A program made the translations under genes and the position numbers. The notes below the pieces were generated by a model that was not told where the DNA came from, did not search any database, and saw nothing but the letters and a program-made list of their open reading frames with translations. Below are positions 18,916 to 27,611 of a stretch of DNA of 64,000 nucleotides, in pieces. Origin of the DNA: Rhizobiales bacterium PAR1 (GTDB lineage: Bacteria > Pseudomonadota > Alphaproteobacteria > Rhizobiales > Beijerinckiaceae); contig NKIW01000008.1 of assembly GCA_002256205.1 (NCBI GenBank), positions 119,630 to 183,629 on the forward strand, in the 5' to 3' direction. Position 1 is the stretch's first letter; each line of letters starts with the position of its first letter.

Positions 18916-21900
18916 TTATTCCGCCGGCTGGTGTGCCAATGCCTGCCGTGCCGCCTTACGCCGCTTGCCCCAGCTGATCAGCTTGTCGAACAACAGGTAA
19001 ATGACCGGCGTGATGAACAGCGTCAGCATTTGCGAGAAGATGAGGCCGCCGACCACGGCAAGGCCGAGCGGCTGGCGCAGTTCCGCGCCGGCGCCAAGGC
19101 CGAGTGCGATCGGCAGCGCGCCGAGGATCGCGCAGAGCGTGGTCATCATGATCGGGCGGAAGCGCAACACCGCGGCCTGAACAATGGCCTCCTTGGCCGG
19201 GATGCCGTCGGCTTGCCGCGTTACCGCAAAATCCACCATCATGATCGCGTTTTTCTTCACGATGCCGATGAGCATGACGAGGCCGATCATCGCGATCACC
19301 GAGAGATCCATGTTGAAGAGCTGCAAGGTGAGCAGCGCGCCGATACCGGCGGTGGGCAGGCCGGAGAGGATCGTCAGCGGGTGGATGAAGCTCTCGTAGA
19401 GGACGCCGAGCACGATGTAGATCACCAGCACTGCCGCGAACAGCAGCAGCCCCTGATTGGCGACAGCCTGCTGGAAGAGCTGTGCGGAGCCTTGGAAGCT
19501 CGGCGTGATCGAGGGCGGCATACCCTGTTCTGCCGAGACCTTCTGGATACCCGCGACGGCCTCGCTGAGCGCGGTGCCGGGCTGGAGGTTGAAGGAGATC
19601 GTCACGGCCGGAAGCTGCGCCAGATGCGACACGGTGAGTGCGGTCGGCTTGTCAGAGACTCTCGCCACGACATCGAGCGGCACCACCGCGCCGTTCGGCG
19701 AGCGGACGGAGAGGCGACGCAGCATGGCGTGGACGTCAAGGTAGGCCGGGTCTGCCTCCAGAATGACCTGATAGGTATCTTCCGGTGCGTAGATGGTTGA
19801 GACCTGCCGCGAACCGAAAGCGGAATAGAGCGTCGAGCGGATCTGGTCGATGGAAAGGCCGAGGCGCGCTGCCGCGTCGCGGTCAATCTCGATCGAGGCC
19901 GAGCGGGCGCGCAGCGCAAGATCGGAGTTGATGTCGAGCACACCCGGAATGGTGCGCATCGCCAGTTCCATCTTCTGCGAATAGACGCGCAGCGCTTCAA
20001 GATCGGCAGACTGAAGTACGTACTGGTATTTGCTCCGCGTCTGCTGGCCACCGATGTTGATATTCTGCACCGGCTGGAAGAACACCTGAATGCCAGGAAC
20101 CGAACCGGTCGCCCGGCGCAGGCGCTGGATCACTTCGGTCGCGGTCTGCTTCCGCTCGGGCTTGTTGCGCAACGCGACGAAGAGGCGACCGGAGTTCTGG
20201 GTGGCCGCCGCATTGCCGCCGCCTACCGTGGACATCACCGAGATCACATCCGGATCACGTGCGACAATTTCTGCCAGATCACCCTGACGGCGCACCATGG
20301 CATCAAACGAGGCATCGTCCGGGCCAAGAGTCGCGGCGGTCAGCAGGCCGTTGTCTTCTTCGGGGAAGAAGCCTTTGGGAATTGCCTGAAACATCATTGC
20401 GGTGATGACGAACGTCGCCATCGTCACCGCAAGCATGATGTAAGGGATGTTCACCGCCTGCCGCACGGCCCAGCCATAGGCACGGGTCACGGCGGCAAAG
20501 CCGGCATCGAACCAACGCAGGATGAACATCGGCTTGGCGTGATGGTCGATTGGCTTGATCAGTTTTGCGCAGAGCATTGGCGTCAGGGTCAGCGAGACGA
20601 TACCGGAAATCAGAATCGCGAGGCTGATATCAAGGCCGAATTCCGAGAACATGCGCCCGACGACACCGCCCATGAACAGCACCGGGATGAACACCGCCAC
20701 GAGGGAGATGGTCATCGACATGATGGTGAAGCCCACTTCTTTGGAGCCGATGAAGGCGGCCTTTTCTGGCTCCACGCCTTCCTCGACGTGTCGCATGATG
20801 TTTTCAAGCATGACGATGGCGTCATCAACGACGAAGCCCACCGACAGCGTCAGCGCGAGGAGAGAGATGTTATCGATGGAATGACCCATCGCATACATGC
20901 CGGCGAAGGTGCCGATCAGCGAGATCGGCAGCGCGACAGCGGGGATCATCGTGGCGCGGAAGCTCTTCAGGAACAGCCAGATGACCATGATCACCAGCAC
21001 CATGGCGATCAGCAGCGTCAGCTCCACGTCTTCCACCGCGTGGCGGATCGATTCTGCGCGGTCATTGAGAACGTTGATCGAGATATTCGCGGGCAATTCG
21101 GAGCGGATGCTCGGGAGGAGCGAGCGCACCGAATCCACAACCTCGACAGTGTTCGCGTCCGGCTGGCGGAAGACGGCGAGAATGATCGCACGCTCGCCGT
21201 TATACCACGAGGCGACCTTGTCGTTCTCCACGCTGTCGATGGCTTTCGCGACATCCGCGACGCGCACCGGCGCGCCATTGATCCAGGTGACGATGACCGG
21301 GTTGTAATCCGCTGCGCGGTTGACCGGGCCTGTCGCGTCGATGATCTGGTTGACGTTGGTGCCGGACACCGAGCCCGTCGGGCGGCTCGAATTGGCGTTG
21401 GCCAGCGCTGTCTGAAGGTCGGCCAGCGAGAGCCCGCGCACGGCGAGCTGGTCGAGGTCGGCGCGGACGCGCACGGCGTATTTCTGGCTCCCGAAGATCA
21501 GCACCTGCGCCACGCCCGGTAGAGTCGATAGGCGCGGCAGGATGTTGGTCTGGCCGAATTTGTCGACATCCGAGAGGCGTGCGCCCTTGGTCGAAAGCGC
21601 GAGGAACACCACCGGTTGATCCGCCGGATTCACCTTGCGGAAGCTCGGCGGGATCGTCAGATCCGCTGGCAGGCGGCGCGCGGCAGTGGAGATCGCGGAC
21701 TGCACATCAAGCGCGGCGCCGTCGATGTTCCGGGCAAGGTCGAACTGGAGCACGATGTTCGTCACACCCAGCGCCGAGACCGAGGTCATCGTTGAAACGC
21801 CGGCGATGGTCGAGAACTGCTTTTCAAGGATCGCCGCGACCGAGGAAGCCATGGTCTCCGGGCTCGCGCCGGGCAGGGTCGCCGTGACCTGAATCGTCGG

Positions 21901-22023
21901 GAAATCGACGCGTGGCACGGCGGCGACCGGCAATTGCCGATATCCGAAAATGCCGGCCACGATGATGGAGAACATCAGGAGGATGGTCATCACAGGGCGG
22001 CGGATGCAGACGGCGGAGATCAT
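18916..22023 (-). CDS. RND efflux pump inner-membrane permease (HAE1 type)
   Basis: A 1035-residue RND permease: N-terminal RRPVMTILLMFSIIVAGIFG membrane anchor, proton-relay aspartates in GFVVDDAIVMLEN (near residue 405) and the lysine in GIVKKNAIMMVDF (near 940). It exports hydrophobic compounds by proton antiport as a trimer. It is the distal gene of the reverse set tetR - MFP - RND. No outer-membrane channel gene is present in this set, so it must borrow one, perhaps the OMF at 30000. Confidence 0.93.
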   Translation of the reverse strand: MISAVCIRRPVMTILLMFSIIVAGIFGYRQLPVAAVPRVDFPTIQVTATLPGASPETMASSVAAILEKQFSTIAGVSTMTSVSALGVTNIVLQFDLARNIDGAALDVQSAISTAARRLPADLTIPPSFRKVNPADQPVVFLALSTKGARLSDVDKFGQTNILPRLSTLPGVAQVLIFGSQKYAVRVRADLDQLAVRGLSLADLQTALANANSSRPTGSVSGTNVNQIIDATGPVNRAADYNPVIVTWINGAPVRVADVAKAIDSVENDKVASWYNGERAIILAVFRQPDANTVEVVDSVRSLLPSIRSELPANISINVLNDRAESIRHAVEDVELTLLIAMVLVIMVIWLFLKSFRATMIPAVALPISLIGTFAGMYAMGHSIDNISLLALTLSVGFVVDDAIVMLENIMRHVEEGVEPEKAAFIGSKEVGFTIMSMTISLVAVFIPVLFMGGVVGRMFSEFGLDISLAILISGIVSLTLTPMLCAKLIKPIDHHAKPMFILRWFDAGFAAVTRAYGWAVRQAVNIPYIMLAVTMATFVITAMMFQAIPKGFFPEEDNGLLTAATLGPDDASFDAMVRRQGDLAEIVARDPDVISVMSTVGGGNAAATQNSGRLFVALRNKPERKQTATEVIQRLRRATGSVPGIQVFFQPVQNINIGGQQTRSKYQYVLQSADLEALRVYSQKMELAMRTIPGVLDINSDLALRARSASIEIDRDAAARLGLSIDQIRSTLYSAFGSRQVSTIYAPEDTYQVILEADPAYLDVHAMLRRLSVRSPNGAVVPLDVVARVSDKPTALTVSHLAQLPAVTISFNLQPGTALSEAVAGIQKVSAEQGMPPSITPSFQGSAQLFQQAVANQGLLLFAAVLVIYIVLGVLYESFIHPLTILSGLPTAGIGALLTLQLFNMDLSVIAMIGLVMLIGIVKKNAIMMVDFAVTRQADGIPAKEAIVQAAVLRFRPIMMTTLCAILGALPIALGLGAGAELRQPLGLAVVGGLIFSQMLTLFITPVIYLLFDKLISWGKRRKAARQALAHQPAE

Positions 22024-22098
22024 GGTGCTGGTCCTTGCGGGGCCTTGGTTCCTGGGGGAACCTTGATGCTTGATCCCGAGGCATGGGCCTCAGGCCTT

Positions 22099-22124
22099 GC
22101 GTCCGGAGGGGATACCCCGGACGC
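22099..22124 (-). repeat. Intercistronic hairpin between MFP and RND genes
   Basis: GCGTCCGG (22099-22106) pairs with CCGGACGC (22117-22124) within the 114-bp gap between the adaptor and pump genes. There is no T-run. It may tune the ratio of adaptor to pump. Confidence 0.4.
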
Positions 22125-22137
22125 CGGTGTCCTGAAC

Positions 22138-23373
22138 CTAGCCGCGCTTGGGCGGCTCGGCGCTCGCTGCCGGCTTTTGGGCCGGAGGCTTGGCGCTCTG
22201 AATCTGTACTGGCGCGCCATTGATCAGACGAAGCTGACCGCTGGTAACCACCTTGTCACCCGGCTTGACACCGGCGGTCAGCACGACTTCCTCGGCGAGG
22301 GTGCGGGCGACCGTTACCGGCGTCTGGCGGGCATTTCCGGCCGCATCGACAAGGAAAACATAAGGGCCAGACTGCCCGGTCTGGACCGCGACGAGTGGCA
22401 CGGTCAGCGCCGAAGCGTCGGTCGAAAGCGTCACCGTGGCGCGGACGAAGGCGCCTGGCCAGAGCGCTTCGAGCGGGTTGTCCATCTTGGCCTTGATCAT
22501 CACCGTACCGGTCGCGGCATCGACGCCGTTCTCGATGAAGGCGACGATGCCCTTGGCGGTGGTGGAACCGGCCATGGCTTCCACCGGCACCGGCCCGCGC
22601 GTCATCGATGCCTTGAGGTCCGGCAGCATGGCTTGCGGCACAGCGACCGCGACGAGGATCGGGTCGATCTGGTTGATCGTCGCCATCGCGGCGGTATCCG
22701 CCGAGCGCACCAGCGCGCCGGGCTTGGCGGTGATTGAGCCGATGCGGCCCGGAATCGTCGCGCGCACCTCGGTGAAGCCGAGCTGGGTGGTGATGTTGAG
22801 CACCTGTGCGAGGTCTGCCGCGCGCTGGGCCTTGAGCGCCTTGAGGGCGGTCAGCGCCGTATCCTTCTGCACCATTGTGCCGATCTTGCGTTCGAGCAGA
22901 TCCTCGACGCGGGCGACATCGCGCTCGGCCTGCGAGATCTGCGCGTCATCTTTCGCGACCTGCGCTTCGAATTGCGCGAGCTGGGCCTTCAACGTGCGAT
23001 CATCCAGCGTCATGATGAGATCGCCGACCTTGACCAGCGCGCCCTCCTCGACGTGGATTTTCGCGACCTGACTGTCGATGCGGGCCTTGAGCGCCACCGA
23101 GGCGAGCGGCTGCACAGTGCCGATGGCGCTAAGCGTCACCGGAACGGACTGTGGGCTGACCTCATGCACCGTGACGGGGATGCCGGCTGGTGGACCCCGG
23201 CGTGGTGCTTCGGGCTTGGCAGCCGAGGCTGTGCCCATGATGCTGGTAAGCATGGTTTGACCTTGCGTGGCCAGTTTCTTGCCCTGTTCGGTCTGCGTGA
23301 GGCCGTAACCTGCGGCACAGATCAGAGCGAGAGGGAGGCCAATCCTCAAGAAGTTTGAGGTCTTTTCAGTCAT
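22138..23373 (-). CDS. RND efflux periplasmic adaptor (membrane fusion protein)
   Basis: A 411-residue adaptor of the HlyD/AcrA class with one N-terminal membrane helix (residues about 8-24), a Pro/Arg-rich linker, the lipoyl half-motif LKARIDSQVAKIHVEEGALV, a coiled-coil hairpin rich in Ala/Gln/Asp (about 105-185), then beta-barrel segments and a Pro/Ala/Lys-rich tail. The ATG at 23373 follows AAGGAACC and gives a normal signal anchor; the longer open frame upstream adds nothing recognisable. It bridges the RND pump encoded downstream to an outer-membrane channel. Confidence 0.9.
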   Translation of the reverse strand: MTEKTSNFLRIGLPLALICAAGYGLTQTEQGKKLATQGQTMLTSIMGTASAAKPEAPRRGPPAGIPVTVHEVSPQSVPVTLSAIGTVQPLASVALKARIDSQVAKIHVEEGALVKVGDLIMTLDDRTLKAQLAQFEAQVAKDDAQISQAERDVARVEDLLERKIGTMVQKDTALTALKALKAQRAADLAQVLNITTQLGFTEVRATIPGRIGSITAKPGALVRSADTAAMATINQIDPILVAVAVPQAMLPDLKASMTRGPVPVEAMAGSTTAKGIVAFIENGVDAATGTVMIKAKMDNPLEALWPGAFVRATVTLSTDASALTVPLVAVQTGQSGPYVFLVDAAGNARQTPVTVARTLAEEVVLTAGVKPGDKVVTSGQLRLINGAPVQIQSAKPPAQKPAASAEPPKRG

Positions 23374-23493
23374 GTCGCGGTTCCTTGAAACCAGAAGCAA
23401 ATGGGCAAAGGGTGTTTCGATCACGCCTGACCGGCCTCTGGAGGCGGGCGGGGGACCGGCATTCGGTCGGTAGCGTCTTGCTGGCGAAGGCGT

Positions 23494-24114
23494 TCATGCG
23501 GCGCCTCGCGAAGGTTTTTCGAGGCGTGGCTGGCCGCCAAGCCCCGAGAACAGCAATTGCGTCATGGCGTCGCCGAGCGCCTCGTCGGACCGCTCCGGCG
23601 TTGCGCCACTCCAGGCCATACCGATGATGAGCTGCGCGATCAGCCGCGCATCGACATCCCAGAACAGGCCTTCATCGATCCCGTCGCTGATCACATCGGC
23701 GAGGTGCAGCTCAATGGTCTCCCGCCTGTCACGGAAGATTTGCCGGCGACCGCGCTCGGCATGGGCGGAGGCGCCGCTCATCGAGCGCAAGGAGGCGAGA
23801 TGCTCGCGAAACGTCGGGATAATCGCACGGATGATCGCTTCCAGCCGTGCGATCGTCCCCTTGTTCTGCGCTTTCGCGCGATCAATCGCCGCCACCAACA
23901 GGTCCAGCGCGTTGACGAACACCGCCTCGAACAGCGCTTCCTTGCTCGGGAAGTAGCGATAGAACGTCGGTTTGGTCATCCCGGCGGCATGGGCGATGTC
24001 ATCCATCGAGGCCGCCTCGTACCCGCGCTCGGCGAAAACAGCAGCGGCGGCGTCGAGCATGCGCTCACGCCTTACTAATCGCCAATGCTCGTCAGAGACG
24101 GCGTGGTCCAGCAC
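23494..24114 (-). CDS. TetR-family transcriptional regulator
   Basis: A 206-residue TetR repressor. The helix-turn-helix lies at about residues 15-62 (MLDAAAAVFAERGYEAASMD then AAGMTKPTFYRYFPSKEALF), followed by a ligand-binding helical domain with a C-terminal module common in efflux repressors. It is transcribed ahead of the MFP and RND genes in the same direction, so it probably represses its own operon and is released by a pump substrate. Confidence 0.88.
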   Translation of the reverse strand: MLDHAVSDEHWRLVRRERMLDAAAAVFAERGYEAASMDDIAHAAGMTKPTFYRYFPSKEALFEAVFVNALDLLVAAIDRAKAQNKGTIARLEAIIRAIIPTFREHLASLRSMSGASAHAERGRRQIFRDRRETIELHLADVISDGIDEGLFWDVDARLIAQLIIGMAWSGATPERSDEALGDAMTQLLFSGLGGQPRLEKPSRGAA

Positions 24115-24388
24115 TTTTAACCTTCCGGTTCTAAATATTACTGGAGAGTTATATCACGCCAGCTACCCGCGTGAAAGCCCCCGTGGTGCAGTCTTACGGC
24201 GCATCAACACGGCAAATTTGCAGGTTTCCCTGCTGCTGCGCATCAAAGGCTTTGATCGGCAGGTTCTTGCCATCAGCGAAGTCTTCTATGAGCAGAAAAT
24301 GGCCGATCCAGCGCCGTCTGACTATAGGACAATCACGTAACAATTTGAAATCAGGCCTAAAAAACTTCGTAAAATTTCACCTCCCTCC
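24115..24388. other. Divergent intergenic region between tetR and the MHS transporter gene
   Basis: A gap of about 340 bp to the transporter start, without a plausible gene. It holds inverted repeats GCAAATTTGC (24212-24221), GCAGG-TTTC-CCTGC (24220-24233) and ATCAAAG-G-CTTTGAT (24242-24256). The last is about 135 bp upstream of the sigma-54 promoter, a usual distance for an enhancer bound by a DctD/NtrC-type activator. Confidence 0.5.
24242..24256. promoter_or_regulatory. Palindrome ATCAAAG-G-CTTTGAT, candidate DctD enhancer site
   Basis: A perfect 7-bp inverted repeat with one central base, about 135 bp upstream of the -24/-12 promoter. The DctB/DctD pair encoded after the transporter is the obvious candidate to bind it. 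Confidence 0.45.
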
Positions 24389-24404
24389 CGGCACGGCGGT
24401 TGCT
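24389..24404 (+). promoter_or_regulatory. Sigma-54 (-24/-12) promoter of the MHS transporter gene
   Basis: CGGCACGGCGGTTGCT fits the sigma-54 consensus TGGCACG-N4-TTGCW at all positions but the first. The GG and GC dinucleotides are 12 bases apart as required. Transcription would start near 24415, leaving a leader of about 40 bases with the ribosome site GGGAGGACTG. Confidence 0.75.
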
Positions 24405-24454
24405 GAAGCCCGTCAAGCCCTCCTCAAGGGGGCGTGTTCCAGGGAGGACTGACC

Positions 24455-25798
24455 ATGAGTGATATTGCTGCGAACGAACCCATCGCACGGGCTGCATCGG
24501 CGCCTGTTGCAACCCCATCCGGACGCTTGCGTTCGATTTTCGCCGGCTCGGTCGGCAATCTTGTCGAGTGGTACGACTGGTATGTCTATGCGGCCTTCTC
24601 GCTCTATTTTGCCAAGTCGTTCTTTCCGGCGGGCGATGCGACGGCGCAGCTTCTGAACACGGCCGCGGTTTTCGCGCTTGGCTTCATCATGCGACCCATC
24701 GGCGGCTGGCTGATGGGCGTTTTCGCGGATCGCTATGGTCGCCGCACAGCGTTGACCCTCTCGGTGCTGCTGATGTGCTTCGGCTCACTGGTGATCGCGG
24801 TCACGCCGAGCTACCAGACCATCGGTATCTGGGCGCCAATCCTGCTGATTGTCGCGCGGCTCGTGCAGGGTATCAGCCTTGGCGGTGAGTATGGCGCGAG
24901 CGCGACCTATCTTTCCGAGGTGGCGGATAAGGCCAATCGCGGGTTCTATTCGAGTTTTCAGTATGTCACCCTGATCATGGGGCAATTACTGGCGCTGGCT
25001 GTCTTGCTGCTGCTCCAGTTCGTGTTTCTCACGCCGGCGCAGCTTGAAGCCTGGGGCTGGCGCATTCCCTTCGCCATCGGGGCGCTCTGTGCGCTGGTCG
25101 CGATGTATCTGCGCCGTGCGATGACAGAGAGTGATCACTTTGTTGCGGCCAAGCAGAAGTCGACCTCACGCCCGGGCTTTTCGAGCCATATCCTTGAGCT
25201 TGCCAAGCACCCGCGTGCGGTGCTCACGGTGGTGGGGCTGACGATGGGGGGCACAGTCGCCTTCTATACCTACACAATCTACATGCAGAAGTTTCTCGTG
25301 AACACGGTGGGCCTGACGAAGAACGACTCCACGCTGGTGTCGGCGGCGGCGCTTTTCGCCTTCATGTGCCTGCAACCCTTGTTCGGTGCGCTTTCGGACC
25401 GGATTGGTCGCCGTCCACTGCTGATCAGCTTCGGCGTTTTGGGCACGCTCGCGACCGTGCCGCTTTTGACGATGCTCTCGATGACGAAAGACCCCTGGCT
25501 CGCCTTTGGCCTGATCTTCATCGCACTGCTGATTGTCTCGGGTTATACCTCGATCAACGCGGTGGTGAAGGCGGAGCTTTTTCCCACCGAGGTGCGCGCC
25601 CTCGGTGTCGCGCTGCCCTATGCGGTGACCGTCTCGCTGTTTGGCGGCACGGCGGAGTATATCGCCCTATGGTGCAAGAGCATTGGCCATGAGGCGTGGT
25701 TCTACTGGTATGTCGCAGGGTGCGTTGCCTGCTCGCTCCTCGTCTACGTCGCGATGCCGGATACGCGAGAGACATCGCTGATCGACCGCGAGCGCTGA
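24455..25798 (+). CDS. MHS-family (KgtP-like) organic acid:proton symporter
   Basis: A 447-residue MFS transporter of the metabolite:H+ symporter group. Diagnostic segments are GNLVEWYDWYVYAAFSLYF, the loop 2-3 motif GVFADRYGRRTALT, and GISLGGEYGASATYLSE near residue 145. Relatives carry 2-oxoglutarate, dicarboxylates, shikimate or aromatic acids. The ATG at 24455 follows GGGAGGACTG. Its sigma-54 promoter and the downstream DctB/DctD pair suggest induction by extracellular C4-dicarboxylate-like acids. Confidence 0.9.
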   Translation: MSDIAANEPIARAASAPVATPSGRLRSIFAGSVGNLVEWYDWYVYAAFSLYFAKSFFPAGDATAQLLNTAAVFALGFIMRPIGGWLMGVFADRYGRRTALTLSVLLMCFGSLVIAVTPSYQTIGIWAPILLIVARLVQGISLGGEYGASATYLSEVADKANRGFYSSFQYVTLIMGQLLALAVLLLLQFVFLTPAQLEAWGWRIPFAIGALCALVAMYLRRAMTESDHFVAAKQKSTSRPGFSSHILELAKHPRAVLTVVGLTMGGTVAFYTYTIYMQKFLVNTVGLTKNDSTLVSAAALFAFMCLQPLFGALSDRIGRRPLLISFGVLGTLATVPLLTMLSMTKDPWLAFGLIFIALLIVSGYTSINAVVKAELFPTEVRALGVALPYAVTVSLFGGTAEYIALWCKSIGHEAWFYWYVAGCVACSLLVYVAMPDTRETSLIDRER

Positions 25799-25865
25799 TC
25801 TGGCCTTGATTGCATCCGGAGAGACCTCCGGGCTAGGTTTGCCCGGTCCGGAGGTTTTGAGGCCG

Positions 25866-27611
25866 ATGATGAAGCGCTGGCGGTTTCCACTTTTCGGGTT
25901 GCTGCTCGCGCTCATGACCGGTGGTGGGGTGTTCCACCTCACGGCTGCCCGACAGGAACAGGCGCTGCGGCTGAGTGCCAGTCAACGCTCGGCGCTGATT
26001 GCCGAGACCTTGCGTGTCGCCATTGAACGCTTCCGGGCGGTGCCGGATCTTGCTGCGCATGCCGGCGAGATTACCGGGCTTCTCGAAGCGCCCGGCGAGG
26101 CCGCCTTGCGCCTTGCGAATGAGTTTCTGGAGCGCGCTGCGCGGAATACCGCGCTCTCGGCCCTCTATGTGCTGAATGCTAAAGGGTTGGCGCTTGCCGC
26201 GAGCAACTGGCGGGAGCCGGCCAGTTTTGTCGGTCATGACTATGCCTTCCGGCCCTATTTCACCGAGACGATCGAGAAGGGCTCGGGACGCTATTTCGGC
26301 GTAGGCGTGACGACGGGTGTGCCCGGTTATTTTCTGGCCTCCGCAATCCGGAAAGGAACCGAAACACTGGGCGTCACGGTCGCCAAGATCGATTTTGCGC
26401 CGCTCGAAGCCAGTTGGGCCAGCGCAGGAGAGCAGGTCGCCGTGCTCGATGCGGATGGCGTGGTGTTTCTGACCTCCCATCCGGCGTGGCGCTATCGCCC
26501 GCTTCGCGCGATCCCGGCGTTGCGTATCGCGGCAGTCGAGGGTGAACGACGCTACGCCGATGTGAAGCTCGGTCCGTCCATCCTGACGGAGGATGCCGAC
26601 TCAGGTCTCGTGCTGGCTGAGCCTGTGCCCGGCACACCCTGGACGCTCGTCTTGCTGGCGGCGGATGATCTCGCGCGCCGGCAGGCCTTCGATGCGGCTG
26701 CGATGGCGACCCTTGGCGTGATCGTGCTCCTGCTGCTCGGCTTGATCAGCCGGATGCACGTCGCGCGCCTTCTTGCGGATCGCGCGGCACGGCAGGTTCT
26801 CGAAGCGCGCGTGATCGAGCGTACCGGCGCACTCCGGATCGCCCTTGAGCAGGTCGAGGCGGAGGTCGCCGAGCGGGCGCGGATCGACGTCGAACTGCAC
26901 AAGACCCGCGATGGCCTCGTGCAGGCCGCCAAACTCGCGGCGATGGGACAGGCTTTCGCGGGGCTGGCGCATGAGGTCAATCAACCGCTGACAGCGCTAC
27001 GCACCTATCTCGCGAGTACCCGTGCGTTGCTGGAACAGGGGGATGCCGCGCGGGCCAGCGGTAATATCACTGTTATGGCTGGCGCGGTTGATCGGCTTGC
27101 GGGCCTGACCGACGACCTCAAGCGTCTGGCCCGCCGCAGCGATGACCGGCGTGAGGTCGTCGATGTCAGCGCGGTTGCGGGCGAGATTTTGCGGCTTCTC
27201 AAGTTCCGGCTTGGGGATTCCGGCGTGACTGCCACGCTTGACGCGCTCGCTCCGGTGCCGGTTCTCGCCGTGCCGGGACGGCTCGAACAGGTCATCATGA
27301 CCTTGCTGCTCAATGCCATCGATGCTGTGCGGGAGGCACCAGAATGCCTCATCCGGGTTGAGGTCAGCGTGCGGGAGGGGCGCGCTGACCTTGCCGTAAT
27401 CGACGCCGGACCGGGGGTCGAAGGTGGACAGGTCGGGCGACTGTTCGAACCGTTTTTCACCACCAAGGAAGTGGGGCAGGGCCTCGGCCTCGGGCTGGCG
27501 ATTGCCTATTCGATCATTGTCGATCACGGTGGCGCGCTTGCCTATGAGCGTCTTGACGGTCAAACCTGTTTTCGTGCGAGCCTGCCGCTCGCTGCCGGGA
27601 AGACTGCATGA
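25866..27611 (+). CDS. dctB: DctB-type sensor histidine kinase
   Basis: A 581-residue sensor kinase: one N-terminal membrane helix (about 6-24), a periplasmic PAS-like (double Cache) domain to about 275, a second helix (IVLLLLGLI), a coiled-coil linker, the phospho-acceptor H-box GLAHEVNQPLTALRTYL near residue 368, and ATPase boxes (LLNAIDAV, DAGPGV, GLGLGLAIA). It senses an extracytoplasmic carboxylate and phosphorylates DctD. The start at 25866 gives a proper signal anchor. Its stop overlaps the dctD start. Confidence 0.9.
   Translation: MMKRWRFPLFGLLLALMTGGGVFHLTAARQEQALRLSASQRSALIAETLRVAIERFRAVPDLAAHAGEITGLLEAPGEAALRLANEFLERAARNTALSALYVLNAKGLALAASNWREPASFVGHDYAFRPYFTETIEKGSGRYFGVGVTTGVPGYFLASAIRKGTETLGVTVAKIDFAPLEASWASAGEQVAVLDADGVVFLTSHPAWRYRPLRAIPALRIAAVEGERRYADVKLGPSILTEDADSGLVLAEPVPGTPWTLVLLAADDLARRQAFDAAAMATLGVIVLLLLGLISRMHVARLLADRAARQVLEARVIERTGALRIALEQVEAEVAERARIDVELHKTRDGLVQAAKLAAMGQAFAGLAHEVNQPLTALRTYLASTRALLEQGDAARASGNITVMAGAVDRLAGLTDDLKRLARRSDDRREVVDVSAVAGEILRLLKFRLGDSGVTATLDALAPVPVLAVPGRLEQVIMTLLLNAIDAVREAPECLIRVEVSVREGRADLAVIDAGPGVEGGQVGRLFEPFFTTKEVGQGLGLGLAIAYSIIVDHGGALAYERLDGQTCFRASLPLAAGKTA

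Noticed and set aside
20539..21522. Long plus-strand frame opposite the first RND gene
   Set aside because: Low-complexity His/Asp/Arg-rich translation typical of the complement of RND codons; no start signal.
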